Positions 7,110-14,411 of a stretch of 28,576 nt of DNA are shown here, one piece after another (position 1 is the first letter of the stretch; the number at the start of each line of letters is the position of its first letter). The position numbers and the translations under genes were made by a program. Below the pieces are notes generated by a model, which searched no databases, was not told the origin of the DNA, and saw nothing but the letters and a program-made list of their open reading frames with translations. This DNA is from Alphaproteobacteria bacterium UBA998 (GTDB lineage: Bacteria; Pseudomonadota; Alphaproteobacteria; Rickettsiales; UBA998). The stretch lies in the NCBI GenBank assembly GCA_002291925.1, contig DBAY01000001.1:1-28576 (forward strand). Reading direction: 5' to 3'.

Positions 7110-7634
7110 ATGACCCGTTTCCTGATGCTTCTCACCGCCCTGTGCTTCGCCGCTTCCGCCGAGGCGCGCGAACCCGTCCGTACCAAGGGACGCCCCGTGG
7201 TGGGGTGGGTGGAGAAGGTGAAGCTGGAGGATGTGGACCTCACCCTCAAGGCGCGCATGGATACCGGCGCCGGGCTTTCGTCCGTGCACGCCACCATCGT
7301 GAAGGTGGTGCCGCCAGCTGCGGAGGGCGAGAAGGAGCGCATCATTTTCCAGATTGCCGATGACGCTGGCAACACCCGCACGCTGGAGCGGGAGGTGATC
7401 GATTATGTGAACATCAAAAAGAAGGGCGAGGAGGGCTTCATCCGCCGCCCGGTCGTGCGGCTGGATTTCTGCCTCGGCGGCAAGCAGATCGAGGGCCGCG
7501 TGAACCTTGCAGACCGCGGGCAGTTTCTCTATCCGCTGCTCATTGGGCGCAATATCCTGAAGACTGGCGACTTCCTCATCGACGCCACCCGCACCTTCAC
7601 CCACGTACCCGGCTGCGGGGTGAAGAAGCAATAG
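7110..7634 (+). CDS. Exported retropepsin-like protein (RimK-associated 'ATP-dependent zinc protease' family)
   Basis: 174 residues with an N-terminal signal peptide (MTRFLMLLTALCFAASAEA). The body fits the PF05618-type family often annotated as ATP-dependent zinc protease but folded like a retropepsin. It has GWVEKVKLEDVDLTLKARMDTGAGLSS (DTG at 51-53), RRPVVRLDFCLGGKQIEGRVNLADR, and YPLLIGRNILKTGDFLID. The catalytic role is inferred from the family's DTG motif. I chose the ATG at 7110 because AGGG at about 7097-7100 is well spaced from it. An ATG at 7104, overlapping the aroC stop, adds only two residues. No RimK-type ligase gene is adjacent. Confidence 0.8.
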   Translation: MTRFLMLLTALCFAASAEAREPVRTKGRPVVGWVEKVKLEDVDLTLKARMDTGAGLSSVHATIVKVVPPAAEGEKERIIFQIADDAGNTRTLEREVIDYVNIKKKGEEGFIRRPVVRLDFCLGGKQIEGRVNLADRGQFLYPLLIGRNILKTGDFLIDATRTFTHVPGCGVKKQ

Positions 7635-7684
7635 TCGGCGCGGGGCTGGTTGCAACCTCTTTGATGAACAAGCCCTGAATGTTT

Positions 7685-7698
7685 CCCGCCTTCGCGGG
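7685..7698. repeat. Short GC hairpin at the left end of the second repeat chain
   Basis: CCCGC-CTTC-GCGGG forms a five-base-pair stem with a CTTC loop about 50 bases after the retropepsin-like gene. There is no T-run behind it. It may be a remnant of another palindromic repeat or a weak mRNA end structure. Confidence 0.4.
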
Positions 7699-7722
7699 GC
7701 ATGGCATGACGCATATGGCACC

Positions 7723-7796
7723 GTCATGGCGAGGAGCGCCAGCAACGTGGCAATCCAGACCGCCTGCTGGATTGCTTCGCTGTCGCTCGCAATGAC
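7723..7796. repeat. Palindromic repeat family A, second copy
   Basis: GTCATGGCGAG...CTCGCAATGAC, with an internal CAATCCAG...CTGGATTG arm. It is related to 137-207. It lies in the 343-base gene-free stretch 7635-7977, which holds only repeats. Confidence 0.85.
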
Positions 7797-7805
7797 GAAA
7801 TAACT

Positions 7806-7874
7806 GTCACCTCGCACTTGTTGCGAGGTCTCCCTGCCACACGAGGAGACCCCGCGTACCAAGTACGGGGTGAC
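7806..7874. repeat. Palindromic repeat family B, second copy
   Basis: GTCACCTCGCACTTG...GGGGTGAC, with the same CCTGCCACACGAGGAGACCCC centre as 56-127 and in the same orientation. The left arm has diverged (TTGCGAGG instead of GTACGCGGGG), so pairing is imperfect. Confidence 0.85.
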
Positions 7875-7892
7875 ATGCCCTATCTTTTCTAC

Positions 7893-7974
7893 GTCATTCC
7901 GGGACGCGCAGCGTGCCCGGAATCTGCCCGCGTTACGAAGGAGATCCTGCGCAGGCTTCGGCTCGCAGGATGAC
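7893..7974. repeat. Palindromic repeat family C, full copy
   Basis: Two hairpins are joined by GGAGAT: ATTCCGGG...CCCGGAAT, then TCCTGCG...CGCAGGA, with GTCA at the left end and TGAC at the right. The layout is the same as the copy inside trmFO (24438-24522). It ends three bases before the stop codon of the 7978 gene, so it could also form that transcript's 3' structure. Confidence 0.85.
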
Positions 7975-7977
7975 GGG

Positions 7978-8238
7978 TTAGGGGCGCCTGGAGGTCAGCA
8001 GCCGCGCCAGTGCCCAGGCGGCGATGATCAGCCAGATGACATTCACCGCGACGGTGGCAAACGCGCCCTTGTAGAGCGCATAGAGCGCCATGCAGAGGGA
8101 GCCGCCGAGATTCAGCCCCTGATAGGCAGCGCTTTCGCTGCTCATGCGCTTGGCGGAAATTGCGCCGTAGGCCGCCAGTACGAGCAGCGCCCCCGTCCAG
8201 CCGATGACCTCGACGATTTCTGCCATCGAGACGCTCAT
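7978..8238 (-). CDS. Small membrane protein, CBU_0592-like family
   Basis: 86 residues with about three membrane helices: IGWTGALLVLAAYGAIS, LGGSLCMALYALYKGA and AVNVIWLIIAAWALARLL. The pattern GW.GA.L.L.AY...S......S..Y...NL.G......Y....A......N..W. resembles the small proteins labelled CBU_0592 family; the function is unknown. The ATG overlaps the stop of the upstream ankyrin gene (ATGA), so the two are likely co-translated. A start at the fifth residue is also possible. Confidence 0.72.
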   Translation of the reverse strand: MSVSMAEIVEVIGWTGALLVLAAYGAISAKRMSSESAAYQGLNLGGSLCMALYALYKGAFATVAVNVIWLIIAAWALARLLTSRRP

Positions 8239-9107
8239 GATCCTGCCTCCGGCGTGGCATCGGGGTAGCGCACCTGACGGCTGGCGTCGTCCACGATCGC
8301 GCCGCAGCGTTTCTGAATGTCCTCCGGCATGCCGATGCCATGGGCGCGGCGGTTGCGGTTGGAGATCATTTCTTCCAATTGTTGAAAGATCTGCTTGTTG
8401 ACGTCACCGGCCAGCACGAGCAGGCTGGCTCGATCCATGCTGAATACCTGCACCAAGTCGTTCATGGCCACCGTGAACTCGCCGCGAAGGCTCTCCAGCG
8501 TGGCTTCCTGCGTTTCTTTCGGAATCGGGTCCTGCTTTGTGCTGTAATAGTAATTCATGTAATTCAAGCGGCAGGAAGCGGTGAGGAAATCACGCATCAG
8601 CTGGGCGCGGCGCTCCGGGCTGCGCATGTGCTTCTTTGCGTTGGCCCGCTCTTCGTCAATGGCCTCAATCATCCCGGCCACTTCCGTGCATCCCGCCTGC
8701 TGCGCCACGTCGCGCGGGGTGGTGCCGTTCAGGTCCTGCACATCGAAGCGCGCAAAGGCCTCGTTCAGCAGAAAGTCCATCACCGGTGCATCGCAATTGC
8801 GCGCGGCGATCAGGATGGGGTATTGCGCGTTCGCATTGCCCTGATTGATATCCGCCTTGCCCAGCTTCACCAGCGCGCGCAGGATGGCCACGCCCGCCTC
8901 GCCACCGCGAGAGGCCGCCACGGCCACCAGCGGCATGTCGGCCTCGTTGATCTGGTTCGCATCCGCCCCCTTGCGCAGCAGCATCTCCACATTGGCCGCC
9001 TGCCCGAAGCGCACCTGATAGGACAGTTCCTTGTCAAGGGCCGTGGCGGCCAGCGCCGGGGCCGCCGCCACGCAGAGAAGCAGGAACATAATCAGACGGG
9101 ACACCAT
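8235..9107 (-). CDS. Exported ankyrin-repeat protein
   Basis: About 290 residues. The N terminus MVSRLIMFLLLCVAAAPALA is a classical signal peptide, so the protein should act outside the cytosol. Ankyrin-type units follow: YQVRFGQAANVEMLLRKGADANQINEADMPLVAVAASRGG, then AILRALVKLGKADINQGNANAQYPILIAARNCDAPVMDFLLNEAFARFDVQDLNGTTPRDVAQQAGC. The C-terminal half (about 170-290) is helical, not ankyrin, and not recognised. I chose the ATG at 9107 because GGAG lies six bases upstream; an ATG at 9119 would add four residues. The partner is unknown. Co-transcribed with the small membrane protein that overlaps its stop. Confidence 0.8.
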   Translation of the reverse strand: MVSRLIMFLLLCVAAAPALAATALDKELSYQVRFGQAANVEMLLRKGADANQINEADMPLVAVAASRGGEAGVAILRALVKLGKADINQGNANAQYPILIAARNCDAPVMDFLLNEAFARFDVQDLNGTTPRDVAQQAGCTEVAGMIEAIDEERANAKKHMRSPERRAQLMRDFLTASCRLNYMNYYYSTKQDPIPKETQEATLESLRGEFTVAMNDLVQVFSMDRASLLVLAGDVNKQIFQQLEEMISNRNRRAHGIGMPEDIQKRCGAIVDDASRQVRYPDATPEAGS

Positions 9108-9170
9108 GCCGGGCTCCATTTTTAATAAATCCTAGCATGGCCACGCCCGGAAGGCCACGCATCCCGGCGG

Positions 9171-9201
9171 CTTGAAAGCCGAAAAGCGTCATCTATATGA
9201 A
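9171..9201 (+). promoter_or_regulatory. Candidate RpoH (heat-shock) promoter of htpG
   Basis: CTTGAAA (from 9171), then a 17-base gap after CTTG to TCTATATGA (from 9192). This resembles the alphaproteobacterial RpoH consensus CTTG-N17-CYTATnT with one mismatch in the first base of the -10 element. It lies about 40-70 bases upstream of the htpG start. Confidence 0.5.
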
Positions 9202-9243
9202 GCCTGTATCGTTTGTTCTTCATCTTCATGAGGGGAGTGTTTT

Positions 9244-11154
9244 ATGGCCAAGGCATCGACCAACGCCGTCAAAGCGGGAAAAAAGATTCCGTTTTCCGCC
9301 GAGATCAGCCGCGTGCTGCATCTCATGATCCATTCGCTCTACACGAACAAGGACATCTTCCTGCGCGAGCTGATCTCCAACGCCTCCGATGCGTGTGACA
9401 AATTGCGCTATCTCTCGGTCAGCGATCAGGCGCTGCTGGCGGGCGACGCAGATTTACGCATCACCGTGCGTGTGGATGAAAAGGCAAAGATCATTGAGGT
9501 ACGCGACAACGGCATCGGCCTGAACCGCGACGACATGATCGCCCATCTCGGCACCATCGCGAAATCCGGCACGGCGGAGTTTATCGACGAGATTTCCAAG
9601 ACCGGGGAGAAGCCGGATGCGAGCCTGATCGGCCAGTTCGGCGTCGGGTTCTATTCCAGCTTCATCGTGGCCGGGGAAGTGGAAGTGTTCTCCCGCAAGG
9701 CCGGGGAGAGCCAGGCCTATGTGTGGCGCTCCAAGGGGGACGGGGAGTTCACCGTGGAGGACGCGCCGGAGCGGCCGCGCGGCACGTCCATCCTGCTGCA
9801 TGTGCGCGACGATGCGAAGGAGTATCTCGACAAGTTCAAGCTCTCGCACATCATCGAAACCTATTCCGACCACATCGCTTTCCCGATTTACCTCGAAGCG
9901 GCAGGCGAGGAGGGGGAGGCAGAGCGCGTCAATGAAGGCTCGGCGCTTTGGACGCGCCCCAAGGCCGAGGTGACCCCGGAGCAGTATAAGGAATTCTATC
10001 ACCACGTCGCCCATTCGCCGGATGAGCCGTGGCTGACCATCCATAACAAGGTGGAGGGCAAGCTCTCCTACACGAACCTGCTGTTCGTGCCCTCCATGAA
10101 GCCGTTTGACCTGTTCCACCCCGAGCGGCGGCGGCGCGTGAAGCTCTACGTGAAGCGGGTGTTCATCACCGATGAGAATGTCGACCTCGTGCCGCAGTAT
10201 CTGCGCTTTCTGCGCGGCGTCATCGATTCGGAGGACATGCCGCTCAACATCAGCCGCGAGACGCTGCAGGACAACCCGCTGCTGCGTCAGATCCGCGACT
10301 CCATCACCAGCCGCGTGTTGGGTGACCTGAAGAAGAAAGCCGAGAGCGATGCGGAAGGCTTTCTGCGCTTCTGGAACCATTTCGGCCCGGTGCTGAAAGA
10401 AGGGTTGTGCGAGGCGAATACGCCGCGTGAAAAATTGCTCGATGTCTGCCGTTTTTACAGCACCCACGGGCCTGCACCCGTCTCGCTGGAGGAATATGTC
10501 TCGCGCATGAAGGACGGGCAGGAGGAGATTTACTACCTCACCGGCGATTCACTTGATTCCCTGCGCAAAAGCCCGCTGCTGGAAGGTTTCCAGCAACGCA
10601 ACATCGAGGTACTGCTCTTCACCGACCATGTCGATGATTTCTGGGTCAGCGTGGTGCACAGTTACAAGGACAAGCCACTGAAATCGATCACCCGCAGCAA
10701 CATCGATCTCGATAAGATTGCCCCGGCGGAGAGTGAGGAGAAAGCCAGCAACGATAACGAGGCCGCCCCGGCCAGCATCGATGCGCTGGTGGAGCTGCTG
10801 AAGAAAACCTACGGCAGCGAGATCAAGGATGTGCGTACCACGTCCAAGCTGACGGGCACGCCCGCCTGCTTGGCAGTGGATGCGGGCGACATGGACATGC
10901 GCATGGAGCGCTTCCTCGTAGAGCATCGCCAGCTGCCCCGCCGTTCGGCGAAAATTCTCGAAATCAATCCCACACATCCGCTCATTCGCGCGCTCGCCGC
11001 GCAGGCCGAAACGGGTGCAAACTCCGCCGATATCGAGGACGCGGCGCACCTGCTGCTCGACCAGGCGAAGATCGTCGAAGGGGAAGCGGTGAGCGACCCG
11101 GCAGCATTCGCACGACGTCTTAGTCGCTTCCTCGAAAAGAGCATTGGCGGCTGA
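9244..11154 (+). CDS. htpG: Chaperone HtpG (Hsp90)
   Basis: A cytosolic ATP-dependent Hsp90 chaperone of 636 residues, close to the usual bacterial length. GHKL ATPase motifs are intact: FLRELISNASDACDKLR (near 38-54), VRDNGIGL (near 82-89), GTIAKSGT, and GQFGVGFYSSF. The middle domain shows SRETLQDNPLLRQIR, the region of the conserved catalytic-loop arginine. The C-terminal domain ends at about 636 without an MEEVD tail, as expected in bacteria. The ATG follows GAGGGGAG. A heat-shock-type promoter lies upstream at 9171-9201. Monocistronic by appearance: about 100 bases separate it from the next gene. Confidence 0.97.
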   Translation: MAKASTNAVKAGKKIPFSAEISRVLHLMIHSLYTNKDIFLRELISNASDACDKLRYLSVSDQALLAGDADLRITVRVDEKAKIIEVRDNGIGLNRDDMIAHLGTIAKSGTAEFIDEISKTGEKPDASLIGQFGVGFYSSFIVAGEVEVFSRKAGESQAYVWRSKGDGEFTVEDAPERPRGTSILLHVRDDAKEYLDKFKLSHIIETYSDHIAFPIYLEAAGEEGEAERVNEGSALWTRPKAEVTPEQYKEFYHHVAHSPDEPWLTIHNKVEGKLSYTNLLFVPSMKPFDLFHPERRRRVKLYVKRVFITDENVDLVPQYLRFLRGVIDSEDMPLNISRETLQDNPLLRQIRDSITSRVLGDLKKKAESDAEGFLRFWNHFGPVLKEGLCEANTPREKLLDVCRFYSTHGPAPVSLEEYVSRMKDGQEEIYYLTGDSLDSLRKSPLLEGFQQRNIEVLLFTDHVDDFWVSVVHSYKDKPLKSITRSNIDLDKIAPAESEEKASNDNEAAPASIDALVELLKKTYGSEIKDVRTTSKLTGTPACLAVDAGDMDMRMERFLVEHRQLPRRSAKILEINPTHPLIRALAAQAETGANSADIEDAAHLLLDQAKIVEGEAVSDPAAFARRLSRFLEKSIGG

Positions 11155-11254
11155 TTTTCGCATTGCAAAAAGGAACGCCAGAATTTACATTCTGACCGCC
11201 TATGTGGTGTTAATGTTTATGTGTGAACACTATATTTTGTAGCGGAGATGCTCC

Positions 11255-12214
11255 ATGACCCTCGATGAACAGGCACGTATCAAAGCCGAAATCGAGTTGC
11301 TGCAGGGGCATGGCGGAGACGTGATCTACCGCCTCCGCTACGAGACGATGCGCTACGATTACATCAGCCCGGCCATTGAGAAACTCATCGGCTTCACTGC
11401 CGACGAGGTGATGGAAATGAACCTGCGCGCCCTCATCGAGGAGACGCGGCTGGTGAAGGATGGCCTGTGCCCGGTGGAGTCCTTCGAGCCGCTGGAGGAC
11501 AGCCGCAAGCGCCGCGAAGTGCTGAAATGGCAGGCCGACTACCGCATGCGCACCAAGGATGGACGGCGCATCTGGGTCGCCGATATTTCCTATCCCTGGT
11601 TCGATGAGAGCGGCGCCATCATCGGCTCCGTCGGCACGCTGCGCGATATCACCGAGCGCGTGGAAGCCGAATCGAAAGTGATGGAGGAGGCCGCCCGCAG
11701 CCGTCAGGTGGACCCGCTGACGCGCTTCGGATCGCGCGCGGTATTCTTTCATCGGCTGGAAGAAGAATTGAAGCGCGTCAAGCGCAGCCGTCAGGACGTG
11801 GCGGTGCTGGCGCTGTGCATCGATGATCTCGACGCGCTGCAGGCGACGCATGGCCGCGTCACCGCCGAGCGCGTGCTGCGCGAGACGGCGGATCAGGTGC
11901 GCTCCTGCCTGCGCGAGACGGATCTGCCCGCCCGCGTGGCAGAGAACGAAGTCGGCATCTGTCTGCCCGATACGCAGGCGGAAGGGGCATTTTGGGTCGG
12001 CGAGCGCATCCGCGAGGCGGTGCTGCGTCACCAGTTCACCGCGGAGGACGGCCAGCTGCTCGGCGTCACCGTCTCACTGGGCGTTGCAGCGGCGCGCTTC
12101 GATGAACCGCAGAACGCGCAGGATATGTTCAAGACCGCCCAAAGCCGTCTCTTCATCGCCCGCCACACCGGCAAGAACCGCGTGTCGGTGGATGAATTGA
12201 TGAATTTGCACTGA
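11255..12214 (+). CDS. PAS plus degenerate GGDEF protein, probable c-di-GMP sensor
   Basis: 319 residues, no membrane segment. A PAS/PAC module spans about 18-137 (IYRLRYETMRYDYISPAIEKLIGFTADEV...YRMRTKDGRRIWVADISYPWFDESGAIIGSVGTLRDITERVEAE). A GGDEF-family domain spans about 150-312 (DPLTRFGSRAVFFHRLEEEL...VTVSLGVAA...AQSRLFIARHTGKNRVSV). The catalytic GGDEF is replaced by AENEV (229-233), so cyclase activity is unlikely. The inhibitory-site motif RETD (220-223) lies exactly five residues before it, as in active enzymes, so c-di-GMP binding is plausible. No EAL domain follows. The ATG follows GCGGAG. Own transcription unit, convergent with the operon at 12220-13513. Confidence 0.85.
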   Translation: MTLDEQARIKAEIELLQGHGGDVIYRLRYETMRYDYISPAIEKLIGFTADEVMEMNLRALIEETRLVKDGLCPVESFEPLEDSRKRREVLKWQADYRMRTKDGRRIWVADISYPWFDESGAIIGSVGTLRDITERVEAESKVMEEAARSRQVDPLTRFGSRAVFFHRLEEELKRVKRSRQDVAVLALCIDDLDALQATHGRVTAERVLRETADQVRSCLRETDLPARVAENEVGICLPDTQAEGAFWVGERIREAVLRHQFTAEDGQLLGVTVSLGVAAARFDEPQNAQDMFKTAQSRLFIARHTGKNRVSVDELMNLH

Positions 12215-12219
12215 GCGCG

Positions 12220-12813
12220 TCAGCGGCTTTTGCCGGAGTCCTCGCCCAGTTTCTTCAGCATCCGCTGCGCGTGATGAATGCCATGGTAACTGCGGATTGC
12301 GCTCGAGCGGGGTTCAATCGCCGGATTTAAGGAGGGAAACTCCTTATGAAATACTTTGATACAGACCTCAATGATCTCTCCGCAAAGATCCATGGCGAGA
12401 AAGTCCCGGTTGTCCGGCCCTTTCAGGCGGGAGAAGGCGGCGCCGGTATGGGCCATGTTCATGAACCGCGTCGTTTCATGCTCCTGAAGCGGGCGATTTT
12501 CCCAAAACTCCTGATATGCCTTCCCGGCGTTGTTAAGCGAAGGCATACCTTCCTCGCTTTGGCGCACGAACTCGATCAGATAGCCGCGGATGATGCGCTC
12601 CAGATCAGACGGGCGTCCCGTGACGTCCCGGGGTGACTGGCGCATCTTCTCCAGGTGATGGCGCAGCAGATCGTAGCGCTCTGTCTTCATGCGATTAAAC
12701 GTAGATTGCTCAGAGCGCTCCGCATGGTGTTTAGCGCGCAGCTCCAGCAGCTTCAGAACCTCTGCAGTCGTCGCCTGCAGCCACGGCTCCAGTTCACGGC
12801 GTGTGATGCTCAT
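12220..12813 (-). CDS. Hypothetical protein
   Basis: 197 residues, not recognised. Soluble, mostly helical and charged. The first part is rich in His, Arg and Glu (LELRAKHHAERSEQSTFNRMKTERYDLLRHHLEKMRQSPRD). The middle (AYQEFWENRPLQEHETTRFMNMAHTGAAFSRLKGPDNRDFLAMDLCGEIIEVCIKVFHKEF) could form a helical core, and a His-rich end reads SYHGIHHAQRMLKKL. No signal peptide. The ATG overlaps the stop of the upstream acetyltransferase gene, so it is the third gene of a short operon. Base composition looks slightly less GC-rich than in the acetyltransferase gene. Confidence 0.72.
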   Translation of the reverse strand: MSITRRELEPWLQATTAEVLKLLELRAKHHAERSEQSTFNRMKTERYDLLRHHLEKMRQSPRDVTGRPSDLERIIRGYLIEFVRQSEEGMPSLNNAGKAYQEFWENRPLQEHETTRFMNMAHTGAAFSRLKGPDNRDFLAMDLCGEIIEVCIKVFHKEFPSLNPAIEPRSSAIRSYHGIHHAQRMLKKLGEDSGKSR

Positions 12814-13307
12814 GCAAGGGCCTTGATCATCCAGATATCGTCGAAATATTGCCCATGCCGCTTCATGGCGCGCGGCTCGTGCCCGTAGATGGTGAAGCCG
12901 AGGGACTCATAGAAGCGCACGCCGGGCGGGTTGTTGGCACCCACGGCGAGGATGATCTGCTCCACCTGCGTTTTCGCATGGGCCAGCACCGCCTCCACGA
13001 GCTGCTTGCCGATGCCACGTCCCTGATGCGAGGGCTGCACATACACCGCCGACAGAGTGGCCTTGTGATGGAAATTGCGAAACCCGTAGCGGCGCATCAC
13101 CACCGTGCCGATGAGGGTATCACCCTCGAACGCACCCAGCACATAATGCTGTTCCAGCACGTCGCGGTGAAACGCTTCCGGCTGTGTGGATTCCTCTTCA
13201 TAGGAGGAGGCATAGTTCTCCGGAAATTCCTGCAGAGCGCGCAGGCGCACGGCGCGAAACCGCGCGGCATCCTCCGGCGTCAGCCGGCGTATGGCGATAT
13301 CCGGCAC
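12810..13307 (-). CDS. GNAT-family N-acetyltransferase
   Basis: 165 residues. It carries the acetyl-CoA binding motif A, LSAVYVQPSHQGRGIGKQLVEAVLAHAK (about 88-115), with the Q-x-x-G-x-G/A loop as QGRGIG. It also has the C-terminal motif NNPPGVRFYESLGFTIYGHEPRAMK. The acceptor substrate cannot be told from sequence; the profile is that of small-molecule or protein N-acetyltransferases. It begins two bases after the DUF465 gene and overlaps the downstream hypothetical gene, so all three are likely one transcript. Confidence 0.88.
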   Translation of the reverse strand: MPDIAIRRLTPEDAARFRAVRLRALQEFPENYASSYEEESTQPEAFHRDVLEQHYVLGAFEGDTLIGTVVMRRYGFRNFHHKATLSAVYVQPSHQGRGIGKQLVEAVLAHAKTQVEQIILAVGANNPPGVRFYESLGFTIYGHEPRAMKRHGQYFDDIWMIKALA

Positions 13308-13309
13308 GA

Positions 13310-13513
13310 TCAGGCTGGGATGTTCGGGTAGATGATGCTTTCAAGCTGGATGATTCGGTCCTTGACCGCCAGCTTCTGCTTTTTGAGGCGGATGATTTCC
13401 AGCTCGGCGCTCGGGCGCACCTTTGTGATGCCGTCGATGGTATCGTCCAGACGGCGGTGTTCGATGCGCAGCGCATCCAGTTCCTTGAGCAATTGGAATT
13501 CATGATCCGTCAT
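13310..13513 (-). CDS. YdcH/DUF465 family small protein
   Basis: 67 residues: MTDHEFQLLKELDALRIEHRRLDDTIDGI, then a linker, then LEIIRLKKQKLAVKDRIIQLESIIYPNIPA. This is the DUF465 pattern, a two-helix coiled-coil hairpin with LRxEHRxLDxxI and LKKxKLxxKDxI. The function is unknown; cytosolic. First gene of a minus-strand operon, divergent from a second member of the same family at 13775 across an A+T-rich spacer. Confidence 0.85.
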   Translation of the reverse strand: MTDHEFQLLKELDALRIEHRRLDDTIDGITKVRPSAELEIIRLKKQKLAVKDRIIQLESIIYPNIPA

Positions 13514-13774
13514 GCGTCAGACCTCTTCGCACGAAAGGGTTAATTTTGATGGTTGCTGAGCGCCGGTGCGGCGCGCAAGAACAGTATATTACCAAAAAAA
13601 AGTGCTAAAATCCATCACAACAAGCAAAGACTAGAAATTAATATTGTATGTTTTTATTGTGTGTAACAATTAATTGTGTCATAGTTGCGTAGCTGAAACG
13701 GTGAATACATTATTTCGTCTTGTCTTCAGCATTTCTTTTTATCGATGTTCAACCCTGTTCCATGGAGGCTTTTC
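13514..13774. other. A+T-rich divergent spacer between two DUF465 genes
   Basis: 261 bases without a gene, far richer in A+T than the coding sequence on both sides. Runs of A and of AATTAAT/ATTAATATTG type lie near 13590-13680. It must hold the promoters of both divergent DUF465 genes. I could not assign -35/-10 pairs with confidence. GGAGG at about 13764-13768 is the ribosome binding site of the rightward gene. Confidence 0.6.
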
Positions 13775-13963
13775 ATGGCTCTTACTAATCACATCGAAGC
13801 TTTGCGCGCCAAACACCAGCACCTGGATGAGCTGATCCACGAGGAAATGCTCCGCCCGGTGCCTAACATGACGCACGTCACGGATCTCAAGAAAACCAAG
13901 CTTCTGGTGAAAGAAGAGCTGATGCGCTGTATGGACGACCTGCCACATGCGGGCAGCGCCTGA
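13775..13963 (+). CDS. Second YdcH/DUF465 family small protein
   Basis: 62 residues, MALTNHIEALRAKHQHLDELIHEEMLRPVPNMTHVTDLKKTKLLVKEELMRCM. It has the DUF465 coiled-coil hairpin signature (LRAKHQHLDELI and LKKTKLLVKEEL), divergent from the 13310 paralogue. The start at 13775 is favoured because GGAGG lies seven bases upstream; the frame extends back to 13745 without a binding site. A strong intrinsic terminator follows at 13995-14022, so this is a single-gene transcript. Confidence 0.85.
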   Translation: MALTNHIEALRAKHQHLDELIHEEMLRPVPNMTHVTDLKKTKLLVKEELMRCMDDLPHAGSA

Positions 13964-13994
13964 CGCATCGTTACAGGCAACAGGAAACACCAGA

Positions 13995-14022
13995 AGCCCC
14001 GGGATATCCCGGGGCTTTTTTT
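13995..14022 (+). terminator. Intrinsic terminator of the second DUF465 gene
   Basis: A perfect 22-base palindrome, AGCCCCGGGAT/ATCCCGGGGCT (13995-14016), is followed directly by a run of seven T. The T-run overlaps the stop codon of the convergent gene at 14021, and the hairpin could serve both directions, although the minus side lacks a T-run. Confidence 0.93.
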
Positions 14023-14410
14023 ATGGCATCGTGGAGGGTGCGGGGGCGCAGTCCAGCGGGGCCTGGAACTGCTGCGGCTGCGGGATTTGCCCCAGCACTT
14101 CGATGTTCTCCGCCTTGCCGTTGCGGATGGCCACTTTGCCCACCGGCACCTGCGAGAGGGAAAGGTCGGCGGAGGGCGGAGCATTGGTCAGGCTGGGCAC
14201 GGGAATGCCCAGCGGGATATCCAGATTCACCGCGGGCGGCGGGCCACCGAGGTCGGCCGGAGCGGCGCCGCCGGCCGCGGGATCGTACTCGGCGGATGCG
14301 GAGGAAGGCAGGTTCGCCGGGGCCGGGCAGGGCGGCTTGGCCGTCAGCAGCGGGCTGGCCGCTGCCGCGCCTGCCCAAAGGATAACCGGGAGAATCGCAA
14401 GCAGGCGCAT
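14021..14410 (-). CDS. Small exported Pro/Ala-rich protein
   Basis: 129 residues. MRLLAILPVILWAGAAAA is a signal peptide. The mature part is low-complexity, Pro/Ala/Leu-rich (KPPCPAPANLPSSAS, GGAAPADLGGPPPAVNLDIPLGIPVPSLTNAPPSADLSLSQVPVG), and ends with a better-ordered KVAIRNGKAENIEVLGQIPQPQQFQAPLDCAPAPS. Two cysteines are in the mature region. No family recognised. I start at this ATG because the longer frame upstream overlaps the DUF1467 gene; only one base separates the two genes. Last gene of the run that includes the secretion platform; a functional link is not shown. Confidence 0.72.
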   Translation of the reverse strand: MRLLAILPVILWAGAAAASPLLTAKPPCPAPANLPSSASAEYDPAAGGAAPADLGGPPPAVNLDIPLGIPVPSLTNAPPSADLSLSQVPVGKVAIRNGKAENIEVLGQIPQPQQFQAPLDCAPAPSTMP

Positions 14411-14411
14411 G

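Noticed and set aside
6858..7862. Minus-strand open frame of 334 codons across aroC and the repeat region
   Set aside because: The start lies in repeats and the rest is antisense to the retropepsin-like gene and aroC.
7685..7974. Possible CRISPR array
   Set aside because: The units are of different families, are not repeated at regular spacing with unique spacers, and no cas gene is near.
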